NCBI GenBank assembly: GCA_025916675.1
Contig: CP098402.1
Span: 1,173,205 to 1,237,204, forward strand
Length of the DNA stretch: 64,000 nt
Origin: Phycisphaera sp.
GTDB taxonomy: Bacteria > Planctomycetota > Phycisphaerae > Phycisphaerales > UBA1924
Direction: 5' to 3'
How positions within the stretch are numbered: position 1 is the first letter of the stretch; each line of letters begins with the position of its first letter. Position numbers and translations under genes: made by a program. Below, piece after piece: positions 16,446 through 24,725 of the stretch. Below the pieces are notes generated by a model, which was not told where the DNA came from, ran no database searches, and was given only the letters and a program-made list of their open reading frames with translations.

Positions 16446-17495
16446 TTAAGCCACCCTCGTCGCCACCGGCTCGGTCGGCGTCAGCTCGATGATCTTCTTG
16501 ACCACGTCGTCGGGATCCACGCGATCCGCCTCGGCTTCGAAGTTCAGCAGCACGCGGTGGCGGAGCGCGAGGATGGCCGTCTCGCGGATGTCGGCGTAGC
16601 TGACGTGGTAGCGGCCGTCGATGAGGGCCCGGACCTTGCCGCCCAGCAGCAGGGCCTGGGCCGCGCGGGGGCTGGCGCCGCAGCGGATGTACTTGGCGAC
16701 CGGGCCGGTTTCTCCGCCGGCGGCGAACTTGCCGCCGGGGTGGGTCGCCAGCACGAGGCGGGCGGCGTATTCCTTCACGTGCGGGGCGATGATCGCACCG
16801 CGAACCAACTGTTGGATCTCGATGATGCTCGGCCCGTCCATGACCGGCTGCACGTCGGGGGCCTGCTGGCCGGTGGTGCGGTCGAGGATGGTCATGAGGT
16901 CGGTGAGTTGGCTGTAGCCCACGGTGACCTTGAACATGAAGCGGTCGAGCTGGGCCTCGGGCAGGGGGTAGGTGCCTTCTTGCTCGATGGGGTTCTGCGT
17001 GGCCAGCACGATGAAGGGCTTCTCGAGCGCGTGGGTCACGCCGCCGACGGTGACGCTGCGTTCCTGCATGGCTTCGAGCAGGGCGCTCTGGGTCTTCGGC
17101 GTGGCCCGGTTGATCTCGTCAGCCAGGACGATCTGGGCGAAGATCGGGCCCTTCTGGAACACGAAGCTGCGGCGGCCCGAGTCCTGGTCCTCGCTCACCA
17201 GCGTGGTGCCGATGACGTCGGCGGGCATGAGGTCGGGCGTGAACTGGACGCGGCTGAAGTGCAGGTGCAGGGCTTCGCTCAAGGAACGCACCAGCAGCGT
17301 CTTGCCGAGCCCCGGCACGCCCTCGAGCAGCACGTTGCCGCCGGCGAAGAGCGAGATGAGCACGGCGTCGACGACGTCGGTGTGGCCAACGACGGCCTTT
17401 CCAACCTCGGCGCGGAGCTGTTGGAACTGCTCGCCGAAGCGCTTGCAGGCTTCCTTCACGGCCTCTGGTGTCTGCATGTCCTGCTCTGCTGCCAT
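16446..17495 (-). CDS. moxR: MoxR family AAA+ ATPase
   Basis: This 349-residue chaperone-like ATPase has Walker A GVPGLGKT (about 59-66), Walker B VLADEINRA with the catalytic Glu, sensor ATQNPIEQEGTYPLPEAQLDRF and the C-terminal AAA lid. MoxR proteins use ATP to remodel or activate partners, often VWA proteins. The partners here are encoded immediately upstream (VWA protein, 30-bp gap) and downstream (DUF58, BatA-like). It acts in the cytoplasm at the membrane. Confidence 0.96.
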   Translation of the reverse strand: MAAEQDMQTPEAVKEACKRFGEQFQQLRAEVGKAVVGHTDVVDAVLISLFAGGNVLLEGVPGLGKTLLVRSLSEALHLHFSRVQFTPDLMPADVIGTTLVSEDQDSGRRSFVFQKGPIFAQIVLADEINRATPKTQSALLEAMQERSVTVGGVTHALEKPFIVLATQNPIEQEGTYPLPEAQLDRFMFKVTVGYSQLTDLMTILDRTTGQQAPDVQPVMDGPSIIEIQQLVRGAIIAPHVKEYAARLVLATHPGGKFAAGGETGPVAKYIRCGASPRAAQALLLGGKVRALIDGRYHVSYADIRETAILALRHRVLLNFEAEADRVDPDDVVKKIIELTPTEPVATRVA

Positions 17496-17525
17496 GGTGA
17501 TTCACTCCTGCGGGGTCTGAACCGC

Positions 17526-20500
17526 TTATCGATCCTCGAACTCGTCGCGCGTGCGCTTCTTGGCCTTGAGCAGGCGCGACATGCCCTGCTCTTCCTCGTC
17601 GGGTGTGCCTTGGTCTTGGGTCCTGCTGGTGGGTGGGGGTGGGGCCTTGCCATCGCCCTCGACGACGCTGCCGTTCTTGCCCTTGAGGTCGTCGTCGGAG
17701 ATCTCGAAGCGGGCCTTGGCGGTCGATTGCTGCTCGCTGGCACGCATGGCGGCGCGGACCTTCTCGCTTGGCCCATCGTCGGGGCGCTTGAGGCGGTCCT
17801 GGGCCTTGGCTCGCGCGGCGCGCAGGGCGTCGATCTGCTGGGTCTTGGTTTCCTGTTTCGCGTTGAGGCTCTTCTGCAAGAACCGCGCGATGCCCCGGAC
17901 ATCCACACGGACCCGGCGGATACCCACGTCGACCAGGAAGAGCCCGATTCCGATCATCGCGACGACGAGCCAGATGCTACTCAGGGCCACCGGCATCTCG
18001 ACGCCCTCGCGGCGCCAGGGGTTGGTGGACTCGTCGATGGTGTCGGACGCCAGCACCGACCCGCCGGTGAGTTCGGCGACGCGGCGGAGCAAGGCCTCGT
18101 TGGTCTGGGTCGCTCGGAACTCGTCGGCGAAGGGGCGATCGATGGCCGCGCGGGCCGTGCCACGCAAACGCTGTCCGCCCTCGCCCGGCGCGTCGTAGTT
18201 CATGCTGAGCAGGTACGAGCCCGACTGTTCGGTTTCGTATGTGCCTTCGTAGATGCCCGGGCCGGTCTGCTGGAGAGCGACGTCGATGCCGGTGCCGTCG
18301 GGGGCTGCGAGGCGGCCGTTGAAGGTCGCGAAGTTCATGCGCTGGCCGCTGGCGTCGGTGGCCTCAACGACCACGCGGGTGCGGTCGCCCTCGCGCGTGG
18401 TGACGACGCGGATGTTCGCGTCGCCGCTGGCGCGCATGGTCCAGCGGACGTGCTGCTCCCAGAACTGCTTGTAGTCGCCCCACGCGAGCCACATGGGGTT
18501 CCAGCGGCTGAGGGCGTCGCTGGTATAGGTAATCACGCGGCCCAGCCCGTGCTGCCACTGGGCCATGACCGGGTCGTTCTCTTGGCCGCGCATCGTGACG
18601 ACCGACATGCCCTCGCGATCGCCGGCGACGACGTAGCCGCTGATCGGGGGCACGCCGCGGATGCCGCGGGATGCTTCGGTCAGCCCGGGCGTGAAGGCGG
18701 GCACGAAGGGCGTGCCCTCCCACACCAGCGGTCGGCTGATGGTCTGGGCCTCGCGGATGAAGATCTCGGGGAGTTGGGCCTTGCTGTTGGCGATGGTGAC
18801 CGGGTAGTACCGGCCCTTCGTTGCGTTGGCGATCTCCTGCATCAGGGCGTCGTTCGAGAAATCCCCGATGGTGACTGTCGAGATCGAGATATTGGTCCGC
18901 AGAGCGCGGCGGATGATGGTCTGGAACTCGCGGCCGCTGCCCATGGTCTGGCCGTCGCTGAGCACGATGATGTGCTTGACGGCCGCCGGCGCGTCCTCGA
19001 GTTGTTCGAGCGCCATGACCAGGCCCGGGGCCATGTTCGTGCCGCCGCCGATCTGCATCTTGCGTATGGCGCTGGCGAACGCGCCGCGATCGGTCACCTC
19101 GGCCAGCGGCATCACGAGCCCGGCGTTGCTGTCGAAGCGGATGACCGAAGCCAGGTCGCGCGCCGACAGCGTGTTGATGCCCGCGAGCGCGCCCTCCTTG
19201 GCGATGTCGAGCTGGCTCTGGCCCAACCCGCCGACGCTGCCACCCATCGAGCCCGAGGTATCGATCACGATCGCGATCGCGCCGCGCGGGAGCTGGCGTT
19301 TCTGGGGCGGGTCCAGGCGGATGGGCAGCGCATCCTCGAGCGGGCTGTTGATCCAGCCGCCCGCGCCAAACGAGTTCGGCCCGCCGAGCATCACGAGTCC
19401 CCCGCCGGCGTCGTGGACGTACTGGCGGAGCTGGTCCATCGCCATGCGGCTGAAGTTGGCCGCGGGTTGGTTCATGAGCACGATGGCGTCGTAGGAGCCC
19501 AGCTCGACGAGGTTGTCGGGCATCGTCGCCGCGGGGCGCGCCTCGGCCATCACGCCCGCTTGCAACAGCGCCTGGATGAACGGCTGGGCCGTGGGCGGGT
19601 CTTCCACCAGCACGAGCACGCGGCCTTCGCCGGCGACGAACGTGGTCGCCAGCGCGCGGTTGTTCTCGAGGATGGTGTCGTTGGCGACCGCCGAGTCGGG
19701 CTCGAAAACAGCCTCGAAGCGGAGGACCTCGGTGCTCGGGATGCGAATGGGCACCACGAACGTGTTGAGCCCGGGATCGAGCGAGATCGCCACGCCCGGG
19801 CCCGGCCCCTCGGGGTCGATGTTGATGGCCGACCCGTTCGCGGTGATCGTGAGCGTGCCTTGTGCGGCGTCGTTGGATCGCAGCGCGACGCGCAGATTGG
19901 CGTTCTCACCCATGCGGGCCGTCGCGGGCGCGAGCAACTGCTCGACGATCACCTCGTTCTGGTAACTGTACCGCAGCGGAAGCACGTCGATGGGCACGCC
20001 CTGGGCGCGGGCCGAGCGGGCCTCGGCGAGCAGGTCGCCGGTCGTCTCGTTGCCGTCGCTCATCAGCACGACGCGGTACGCGGCATCGGTGGGGCGAACG
20101 GCGAGCGCAAGACGCAAGGCCTCGGCCAGGTTGGTCTGATCGGTCCGGCCGGTGAACGCGCGGTCGGCCTCGGGCAGCATCGTGCGCGGCAGGTTCTCGA
20201 TGATCGCCTCGCCCGCGACGGCGACGGTGCCAATCAGGTCGGCCGGTTCCTTGCCTTGCTCGGCCGACTCACGCACGAAGCTGCGGGCACGTTCCTGCAC
20301 CGTCGTGGGAACCGACCGGCTGAGGTCGACCACGACCGTGACGGCCATGTCCTCGGCGGTATCACGGGTCGAAGGCCGAGCGAGAGCGCCCACCAGCGTG
20401 GCAAGAACAAGCAGCCGTACCACAAGTGCAACCCGACGGCTGGTGGTTGCCATGCCCGATAGGCTCTTGCGGCCGATGAGGATTGCCAGCGGGACGAGGA

Positions 20501-20576
20501 TGGCCAGCAGCCAGAACCACTGGGGCTGAGCGAACTCGATCGGTCCCACCCGAAGGACGGCCAGGAGGTTCAGCAC
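17526..20576 (-). CDS. Large VWA / glutamine-amidotransferase-like membrane protein
   Basis: This 1,016-residue protein is the first gene of the MoxR operon. It opens with a hydrophobic pair of segments (FWLLAILVPLAILIG, VALVVRLLVLATLVGAL), then a first VWA-like strand (VVVDLSRS), a beta domain, a GATase-like region (EGRVLVLVEDPP to LVMLGGPNSFGAGG) and a classic VWA domain with an intact metal motif IVIDTSGSM. A transmembrane segment (IWLVVAMIGIGLFLVDVGI) lies near residue 870, and the C-terminal 120 residues are charged and probably cytoplasmic. GTG 20576 is chosen because GGGAGG precedes it by 6 bases; an upstream in-frame extension lacks such a site. It is likely an envelope component handled by MoxR. 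Confidence 0.92.
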   Translation of the reverse strand: MLNLLAVLRVGPIEFAQPQWFWLLAILVPLAILIGRKSLSGMATTSRRVALVVRLLVLATLVGALARPSTRDTAEDMAVTVVVDLSRSVPTTVQERARSFVRESAEQGKEPADLIGTVAVAGEAIIENLPRTMLPEADRAFTGRTDQTNLAEALRLALAVRPTDAAYRVVLMSDGNETTGDLLAEARSARAQGVPIDVLPLRYSYQNEVIVEQLLAPATARMGENANLRVALRSNDAAQGTLTITANGSAINIDPEGPGPGVAISLDPGLNTFVVPIRIPSTEVLRFEAVFEPDSAVANDTILENNRALATTFVAGEGRVLVLVEDPPTAQPFIQALLQAGVMAEARPAATMPDNLVELGSYDAIVLMNQPAANFSRMAMDQLRQYVHDAGGGLVMLGGPNSFGAGGWINSPLEDALPIRLDPPQKRQLPRGAIAIVIDTSGSMGGSVGGLGQSQLDIAKEGALAGINTLSARDLASVIRFDSNAGLVMPLAEVTDRGAFASAIRKMQIGGGTNMAPGLVMALEQLEDAPAAVKHIIVLSDGQTMGSGREFQTIIRRALRTNISISTVTIGDFSNDALMQEIANATKGRYYPVTIANSKAQLPEIFIREAQTISRPLVWEGTPFVPAFTPGLTEASRGIRGVPPISGYVVAGDREGMSVVTMRGQENDPVMAQWQHGLGRVITYTSDALSRWNPMWLAWGDYKQFWEQHVRWTMRASGDANIRVVTTREGDRTRVVVEATDASGQRMNFATFNGRLAAPDGTGIDVALQQTGPGIYEGTYETEQSGSYLLSMNYDAPGEGGQRLRGTARAAIDRPFADEFRATQTNEALLRRVAELTGGSVLASDTIDESTNPWRREGVEMPVALSSIWLVVAMIGIGLFLVDVGIRRVRVDVRGIARFLQKSLNAKQETKTQQIDALRAARAKAQDRLKRPDDGPSEKVRAAMRASEQQSTAKARFEISDDDLKGKNGSVVEGDGKAPPPPTSRTQDQGTPDEEEQGMSRLLKAKKRTRDEFEDR

Positions 20577-20940
20577 CGTCGGCCTCCCGGCACCATGGCG
20601 CCTGTCGATGTTCGGATGGCGCTCGGTAACCGATGGAGCATTGGTGTCTGTGGCCTTGGTTCTTGGAGCAGGCAACCAGAAATGAGTATTTCACCGGATC
20701 CTACCGGGAAGGGCCTGTCCAGGTTCTAGGGATGCTCCCGAATCAGGTTTCGGATCGCTGGTAATTTCAGCAAATATCCAAACAAAATCCTATTTTTCTT
20801 GGATCTGACAGACCATGAGCCTGAAACGATCAGCCATGAAGAGGCATATGCGAAGGCGTGGGGGCAGCTGTGTTGCGCTGCCTTCCCTGTTCGTAATCGT
20901 TGGGGTGATCCCCACTTGAAGAGACAGAGGGGTATTTGGT
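20577..20940. other. Divergent promoter region between the MoxR operon and the dockerin-type gene
   Basis: No gene is seen in these 364 bases. The stretch 20757-20800 is unusually AT-rich for this genome (AAATATCC and CCTATTTTTC segments) and could serve as a promoter or UP element for the gene at 20941. I could not assign -35 and -10 boxes with confidence. Confidence 0.4.
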
Positions 20941-21573
20941 ATGAAGAAGATGATTCTTGCTTCGATGCTCGCGGTTCCTGCCGCATCCCTGGCCCAGGGC
21001 CTCACGCTCGAGTACACCGTCGAGGATCTCGGCGGTACGTTCGAGTACGAGTTCTTCCTGAACACCGACGGCGGCTGGGCGTCCGGCATGGGCTGGCGTT
21101 GGTTCATCTGGGGCGATTGCGTTGGCCCATGCACCTCGCCGTTGACGGACTGGGTCGGCGATCCCGGGTCGCTCCCTGTCGGTCCCTGGACTGGGTACAG
21201 CTCCTCGAGTGGTGGCCACAATGGTCCGACGTTCTCCGGTGTGCTGGATTACTGGATCCCGGCCGATGGCTCAGAGGAGTTGACCTGGAAGGGTACCTCT
21301 TCGGCCGATCTGGCTCAGGGTGAATTGCTCTTCAGCACCATCGCTGGTACCGTGGGTGGCGCTCAGGCTGCCGATTACCAGGTCGCCGATCGTCTTGAGG
21401 ACGACTGCTACGCCGATCTGGATGGTGATGGCGAGTTGACCCTGTTCGACTTCCTGGCCTTCCAGAACGCCTTCGACGCCGGCGATAGCATCGCCGACTG
21501 CGATGGCGACGGCGACCTGACCCTGTTCGACTTCCTGTGCTTCCAGAACGCATTCGACTTGGGCTGCGAGTAA
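20941..21573 (+). CDS. Secreted protein with C-terminal dockerin-like tail
   Basis: The protein has 210 residues, with a signal peptide (MKKMILASMLAVPAASLAQG) cleaved near residue 19. The central part is Trp- and Gly-rich and of unknown fold. The last 52 residues carry two Asp-loop repeats (ADLDGDGELTLFDFLAFQNAF and ADCDGDGDLTLFDFLCFQNAF) and end in DLGCE. This tail is closely similar to the end of the FG-GAP protein at 1998-3317 and lies strictly at the C terminus in both, which suggests a sorting or attachment tag. A GAGGGG site lies 9 bases before the ATG. The gene appears monocistronic. Confidence 0.9.
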   Translation: MKKMILASMLAVPAASLAQGLTLEYTVEDLGGTFEYEFFLNTDGGWASGMGWRWFIWGDCVGPCTSPLTDWVGDPGSLPVGPWTGYSSSSGGHNGPTFSGVLDYWIPADGSEELTWKGTSSADLAQGELLFSTIAGTVGGAQAADYQVADRLEDDCYADLDGDGELTLFDFLAFQNAFDAGDSIADCDGDGDLTLFDFLCFQNAFDLGCE

Positions 21574-21640
21574 GCACCGTTTCCGACCCGGGCTCGGTGG
21601 TTCGGGTCACGTCCAATAAAGTTCGTCATTGCTGACCTAG

Positions 21641-21668
21641 CCGTCCCTGTTGTACGGGGCGGTTTTTT
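21641..21668 (+). terminator. Rho-independent terminator
   Basis: A 7-bp stem with one G-T pair (CCGTCCC at 21641-21647 with GGGGCGG at 21656-21662) is followed by TTTTTT at 21663-21668. It closes transcription of the dockerin-type gene ahead of the CheX-like gene. Confidence 0.8.
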
Positions 21669-21745
21669 ACTGGTCCTCGCTCAAGGGCGGTCCGGGAATG
21701 GTCGAAGTCTGGGGAGGCTCGAATCGTCCCATTCCTGGAGGCAAA

Positions 21746-22252
21746 ATGGACATCACGCGGGTCACGCCGTTCATTCAGAGTGTGCATCACGTGTTCGAGA
21801 CGATGCTGCAACTCCCAGTCGAGGTTGGTGAGCCGCAGTGGATGGGACCCGACGCGACGCCCTCGGACGTTTCGGTCGTGGCCGGAATGTCTGGGGATTG
21901 CGAGGGCTCGGTCGCCCTGGGTCTTGATCGCGAGACCGCCGAGCGGGTCATCGCCCTGTTCACGGGCACGGAAGCGGCTTGCCACTCGCCCGTGTTCGCC
22001 GACGCAGTAAGCGAGTTGTTTTGCATGATCTGCGGCGGAGCCAAGGCGTGGCTGCCGGGTCGCGCATTATCGATTTCGATCCCGACCGTGGAATTTGGAA
22101 CGACTCCCATGGCGGCTCCGGCGCGGAACGGCGCCCCGGTGATCGTGCTTCCATGTGCCACGGACTACGGCCAGTTCCTTATCTCGCTGTCGCTCGAAGA
22201 ACCGGCCGAAGCCGCCGATCGAGGGGGCAGGGCCGTTTGTGCGGGGGCGTGA
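21746..22252 (+). CDS. CheX-like chemotaxis phosphatase-family protein, catalytic Asn missing
   Basis: This 168-residue protein has the CheC/CheX fold pattern: ITRVTPFIQSVHHVFETML at the start, GSVALGL in the middle strands, and the helix SELFCMICGGAKAWL followed by ALSISIPTV. Active CheX phosphatases dephosphorylate CheY-P with an E..N pair in this helix. Here the Glu is kept but the Asn position reads Cys (ELFC), and the later GNA motif reads GGA. It may therefore bind a response regulator without being an efficient phosphatase. TGGAGG precedes the ATG. It is followed 24 bp later by a CheY-like gene. Confidence 0.85.
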   Translation: MDITRVTPFIQSVHHVFETMLQLPVEVGEPQWMGPDATPSDVSVVAGMSGDCEGSVALGLDRETAERVIALFTGTEAACHSPVFADAVSELFCMICGGAKAWLPGRALSISIPTVEFGTTPMAAPARNGAPVIVLPCATDYGQFLISLSLEEPAEAADRGGRAVCAGA

Positions 22253-22276
22253 TAGCCCAGTGCTGGGAGGCACACG

Positions 22277-22648
22277 ATGAAGATCATGCTCGTTGACGAT
22301 TCGAAGACCATGCGCAACATCCAGAAGTCCGTGCTGACCCAACTGGGGTACTCGGACATCGAAGAAGCTAGTGATGGCGAGGAAGCCTTGGGCCTTCTGG
22401 AAACCTCGGCTCCAGATCTGTTGCTCGTGGATTGTGACATGCCCCACATGGATGGCTTGGGCTTCGTGAAGGCGTTCCGCCGGAGCGATTCGACGACGCC
22501 GATCATCATGGTGACGACCGAGGCCGAGAAGGCCCACGTGGCCGAGGCCATCAAGGCCGGCGTGGACAACTACGTGGTCAAGCCGTTCACACCCGACCTG
22601 CTCAGCCAGCGCATCCAAGAAACGCTCGCCAAGTGTGAAGCCGCCTGA
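22277..22648 (+). CDS. CheY-like single-domain response regulator
   Basis: The receiver domain stands alone (123 residues). All active-site residues are present: acidic pair Asp7-Asp8, phosphoacceptor Asp52 in LLLVDCDMPHMDG, Thr80 and Lys102 (VVKPF). It has no output domain, so it must act by binding a partner; the CheX-like and FapA-like products encoded on either side are candidates. No kinase gene is in the window. Confidence 0.95.
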   Translation: MKIMLVDDSKTMRNIQKSVLTQLGYSDIEEASDGEEALGLLETSAPDLLLVDCDMPHMDGLGFVKAFRRSDSTTPIIMVTTEAEKAHVAEAIKAGVDNYVVKPFTPDLLSQRIQETLAKCEAA

Positions 22649-22678
22649 GGCCACGCCCTCTCGGCATGAGGACTCTCT

Positions 22679-24199
22679 GTGAGCACCGATGCGCTTGACA
22701 AAGCCTGCCGTATCTCGATCTCCGCCGATGGGTTGCGGGCCACGCTCCAGATCGATCCGGGCTTTGATCCCCAGGCCGTCACGGCCGAGTCGGTCGAGGC
22801 GATCCTGGCCGCCCGTGGCATCGAGCCCTCGGCCGTCATTGCTGAGGCTGCGGCCGAGCTCTCGAACCAACTCACGGCGGACGCGGAAGCCACGGCCGAG
22901 GCGGTCGTTGCCGAGGGCAAGGCATCCGTCGAGGGTGTGGATGGCCGCTTCGAGCTGAGCGCGGAATTGGCCCCCCCCGAGCCGAAACCGCCCGCCGATG
23001 GCGAAGAGCCCGCGTTCGATCATTACGGCCGATCGGCCTTCATCATCGTTGAGCAGGGCCAGGTTGTCGGCACGCTGCACCAGCACTCCGAGGCCGAAGA
23101 CGGGTTGGACGTGCGTGGCGAGGTTATCAAGGCAACGCCCGGCAAGCCCTGCCAGTTGGAGATTGACGACACGGTGGAGTTGAAGGATGATGGCTCGGTG
23201 GTGTCCCTGCGTAAGGGCCGGGTCGAGTTGTCGCCCACGAAGCTGAGTGTCGATCCTGTGCTTGAGATCGCCGAATCTGTTGACTTCAGCACGGGCAACG
23301 TCAAATTCCCGGGCGACGTGCTGATCGGCAAGGGCGTGCGGGACTGCTTCGAGGTGGAGGTTGGGGGCAACCTGGAGATCGTCGAATTAGTCGAGGCGGC
23401 CGAAGTCACGGCCAAGGGCTCGGTGGTGCTGCTTCGTGGCATGGCCGGGCGTGGCAAGGGCGAGCTTTCGGTCGGAGGTGACCTGGAAGCGAAGTACCTC
23501 GATGGGGCGCTCGTGACCGTCAAGTACGACCTGCGAGTGCAGCGGGAGATCACGAATTGCACTACACATGTCGGGCGTTGTGTTCGATCGCCGTCTTGCA
23601 CCGTGGTCGGTGGTGAGCTCTGGGCCCGGTTCGGCGGCGAGGTCCGCACGCTGGGTGGCGAGGCTGAGACGGAGACGCTCATCCGGCTCGGGGTTGACGC
23701 CGAGATGGACGCTTGTGCCCGGATGCTCGAGGATCTGCTGCCGCAGACCGTCGGGCGTATCGAGCGGGCACGGCAAGAACTGGCTGAGATCCAGCAGGGA
23801 TCGGGCAAGCCAACACCCTCGCAAGCGAGAGAGATCACCCGGCTCGAGTTCGAGATCGTGAGCGAGCAGGCGCGTTTCCCGTCGATCCGCGCGGCCATTG
23901 AGCGCGTGCTTGCGGCATACAAGAAGCTCGAGGGGGCCACGCTGGCCGTCGAGAAGGCGATCATGCCGGGTGTAACGATCGCCATCGGCGGCCAGGCGGC
24001 GACGGTCCGGGAACCGATCCGAGGCCTTGTGCTGATCTCCAGAGACGAGCAGGGAACGCTCGTGATGCGTCAATCGGGCACCACGACGCCAATGGCGACC
24101 AAGGCCAAGCTCCACCCCGCACCGGGGAGTGCCGACTTGGACGAACTCCGCCGTTGGCTTGAGAGCCCCGCGCTCAGCGGGACCGCCAAGGCGGCATAG
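22679..24199 (+). CDS. FapA / DUF342 family protein
   Basis: The 506-residue protein has the DUF342 layout: an N-terminal helical and strand region, then a repetitive beta-helix stretch at about residues 195-320 (FSTGNVKFPGDVLIGKGV, EVEVGGNLEIVE, GELSVGGDLEAKYL, VRSPSCTVVGGELWA), then a coiled coil (IERARQELAEIQQ to AAYKKLEG) and a short beta tail. Family members are often linked to flagellar, polar or surface functions. The start is GTG 22679, 30 bp after the CheY-like gene, and a terminator follows at 24257, so chemotaxis-like signalling and this protein share an operon. Confidence 0.88.
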   Translation: MSTDALDKACRISISADGLRATLQIDPGFDPQAVTAESVEAILAARGIEPSAVIAEAAAELSNQLTADAEATAEAVVAEGKASVEGVDGRFELSAELAPPEPKPPADGEEPAFDHYGRSAFIIVEQGQVVGTLHQHSEAEDGLDVRGEVIKATPGKPCQLEIDDTVELKDDGSVVSLRKGRVELSPTKLSVDPVLEIAESVDFSTGNVKFPGDVLIGKGVRDCFEVEVGGNLEIVELVEAAEVTAKGSVVLLRGMAGRGKGELSVGGDLEAKYLDGALVTVKYDLRVQREITNCTTHVGRCVRSPSCTVVGGELWARFGGEVRTLGGEAETETLIRLGVDAEMDACARMLEDLLPQTVGRIERARQELAEIQQGSGKPTPSQAREITRLEFEIVSEQARFPSIRAAIERVLAAYKKLEGATLAVEKAIMPGVTIAIGGQAATVREPIRGLVLISRDEQGTLVMRQSGTTTPMATKAKLHPAPGSADLDELRRWLESPALSGTAKAA

Positions 24200-24256
24200 G
24201 GCGAGCACGTCACGATAACTGGTAAGACAGTGAGGGGGTTTCGTTTGGAGATTCCG

Positions 24257-24293
24257 CCGCCCGCGTCCGATGTAGATCGCGGGCGGGTTGTTC
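24257..24293 (+). terminator. Probable Rho-independent terminator of the CheX-CheY-FapA operon
   Basis: A perfect 9-bp stem (CCGCCCGCG at 24257-24265, CGCGGGCGG at 24278-24286) with a 12-base loop is followed by the T-rich TTGTTCT. The T-run is interrupted, so efficiency is uncertain. Confidence 0.65.
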
Positions 24294-24347
24294 TGGCCCG
24301 TCCCGGGTTTTCGTGGTCTGCTATTCCCAGACACGGAGATCCAAATC

Positions 24348-24725
24348 ATGATACGGTGGCCCTACATGATCCCAATTCCTTCTGCACCCGATCCCAACCA
24401 GAGGCGTCGCACGGGGCGAATCACGCCCGAGGGTGTCGACTGCGACCTCGGCACTGTAATCGATCTCTCGGCGGGTGGCGTGCGGCTGTCAGGGCGTGGG
24501 CCAAGACCCGGTGAAGAGGGCGAGAAGGTCATGCTCCAGCTCGACTGGGGCCTTGGCAAGCTCGAGTTCGAGGGTGTGATCACGCGTCTTGATCGGCGCC
24601 GTTTCTTTGGATGGATCGTGGGCATCAAGTTCGAGAACATCACGCCAGAACGACGCAAGGCGTTGTCGAAGGCGTCGATGCTCGCCGCGAGCGGCCAGAT
24701 CACCGAGTGGCAGCGCGCGAGCTGA
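24348..24725 (+). CDS. PilZ domain protein (cyclic di-GMP binding)
   Basis: This 125-residue protein is a stand-alone PilZ domain. The two nucleotide-binding motifs are intact: RxxxR at residues 20-24 (RRTGR) and DxSxxG at 39-44 (DLSAGG). It should bind cyclic di-GMP and relay it to a partner, plausibly in motility or attachment, given the CheX-CheY-FapA cluster just upstream. ATG 24348 is preceded by GGAG; an in-frame upstream extension and ATG 24366 are less or equally possible. Its 3' end overlaps the convergent threonine aldolase gene by 26 bp. Confidence 0.88.
   Translation: MIRWPYMIPIPSAPDPNQRRRTGRITPEGVDCDLGTVIDLSAGGVRLSGRGPRPGEEGEKVMLQLDWGLGKLEFEGVITRLDRRRFFGWIVGIKFENITPERRKALSKASMLAASGQITEWQRAS

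Noticed and set aside
16557-20462. A 1,301-codon open frame on the plus strand
   Set aside because: It lies antisense to moxR and the large VWA gene, both of which have clear domain motifs. Its translation is Gly/Ala/Asp/Arg/His-rich without any recognisable domain, the usual shadow in high-GC DNA.
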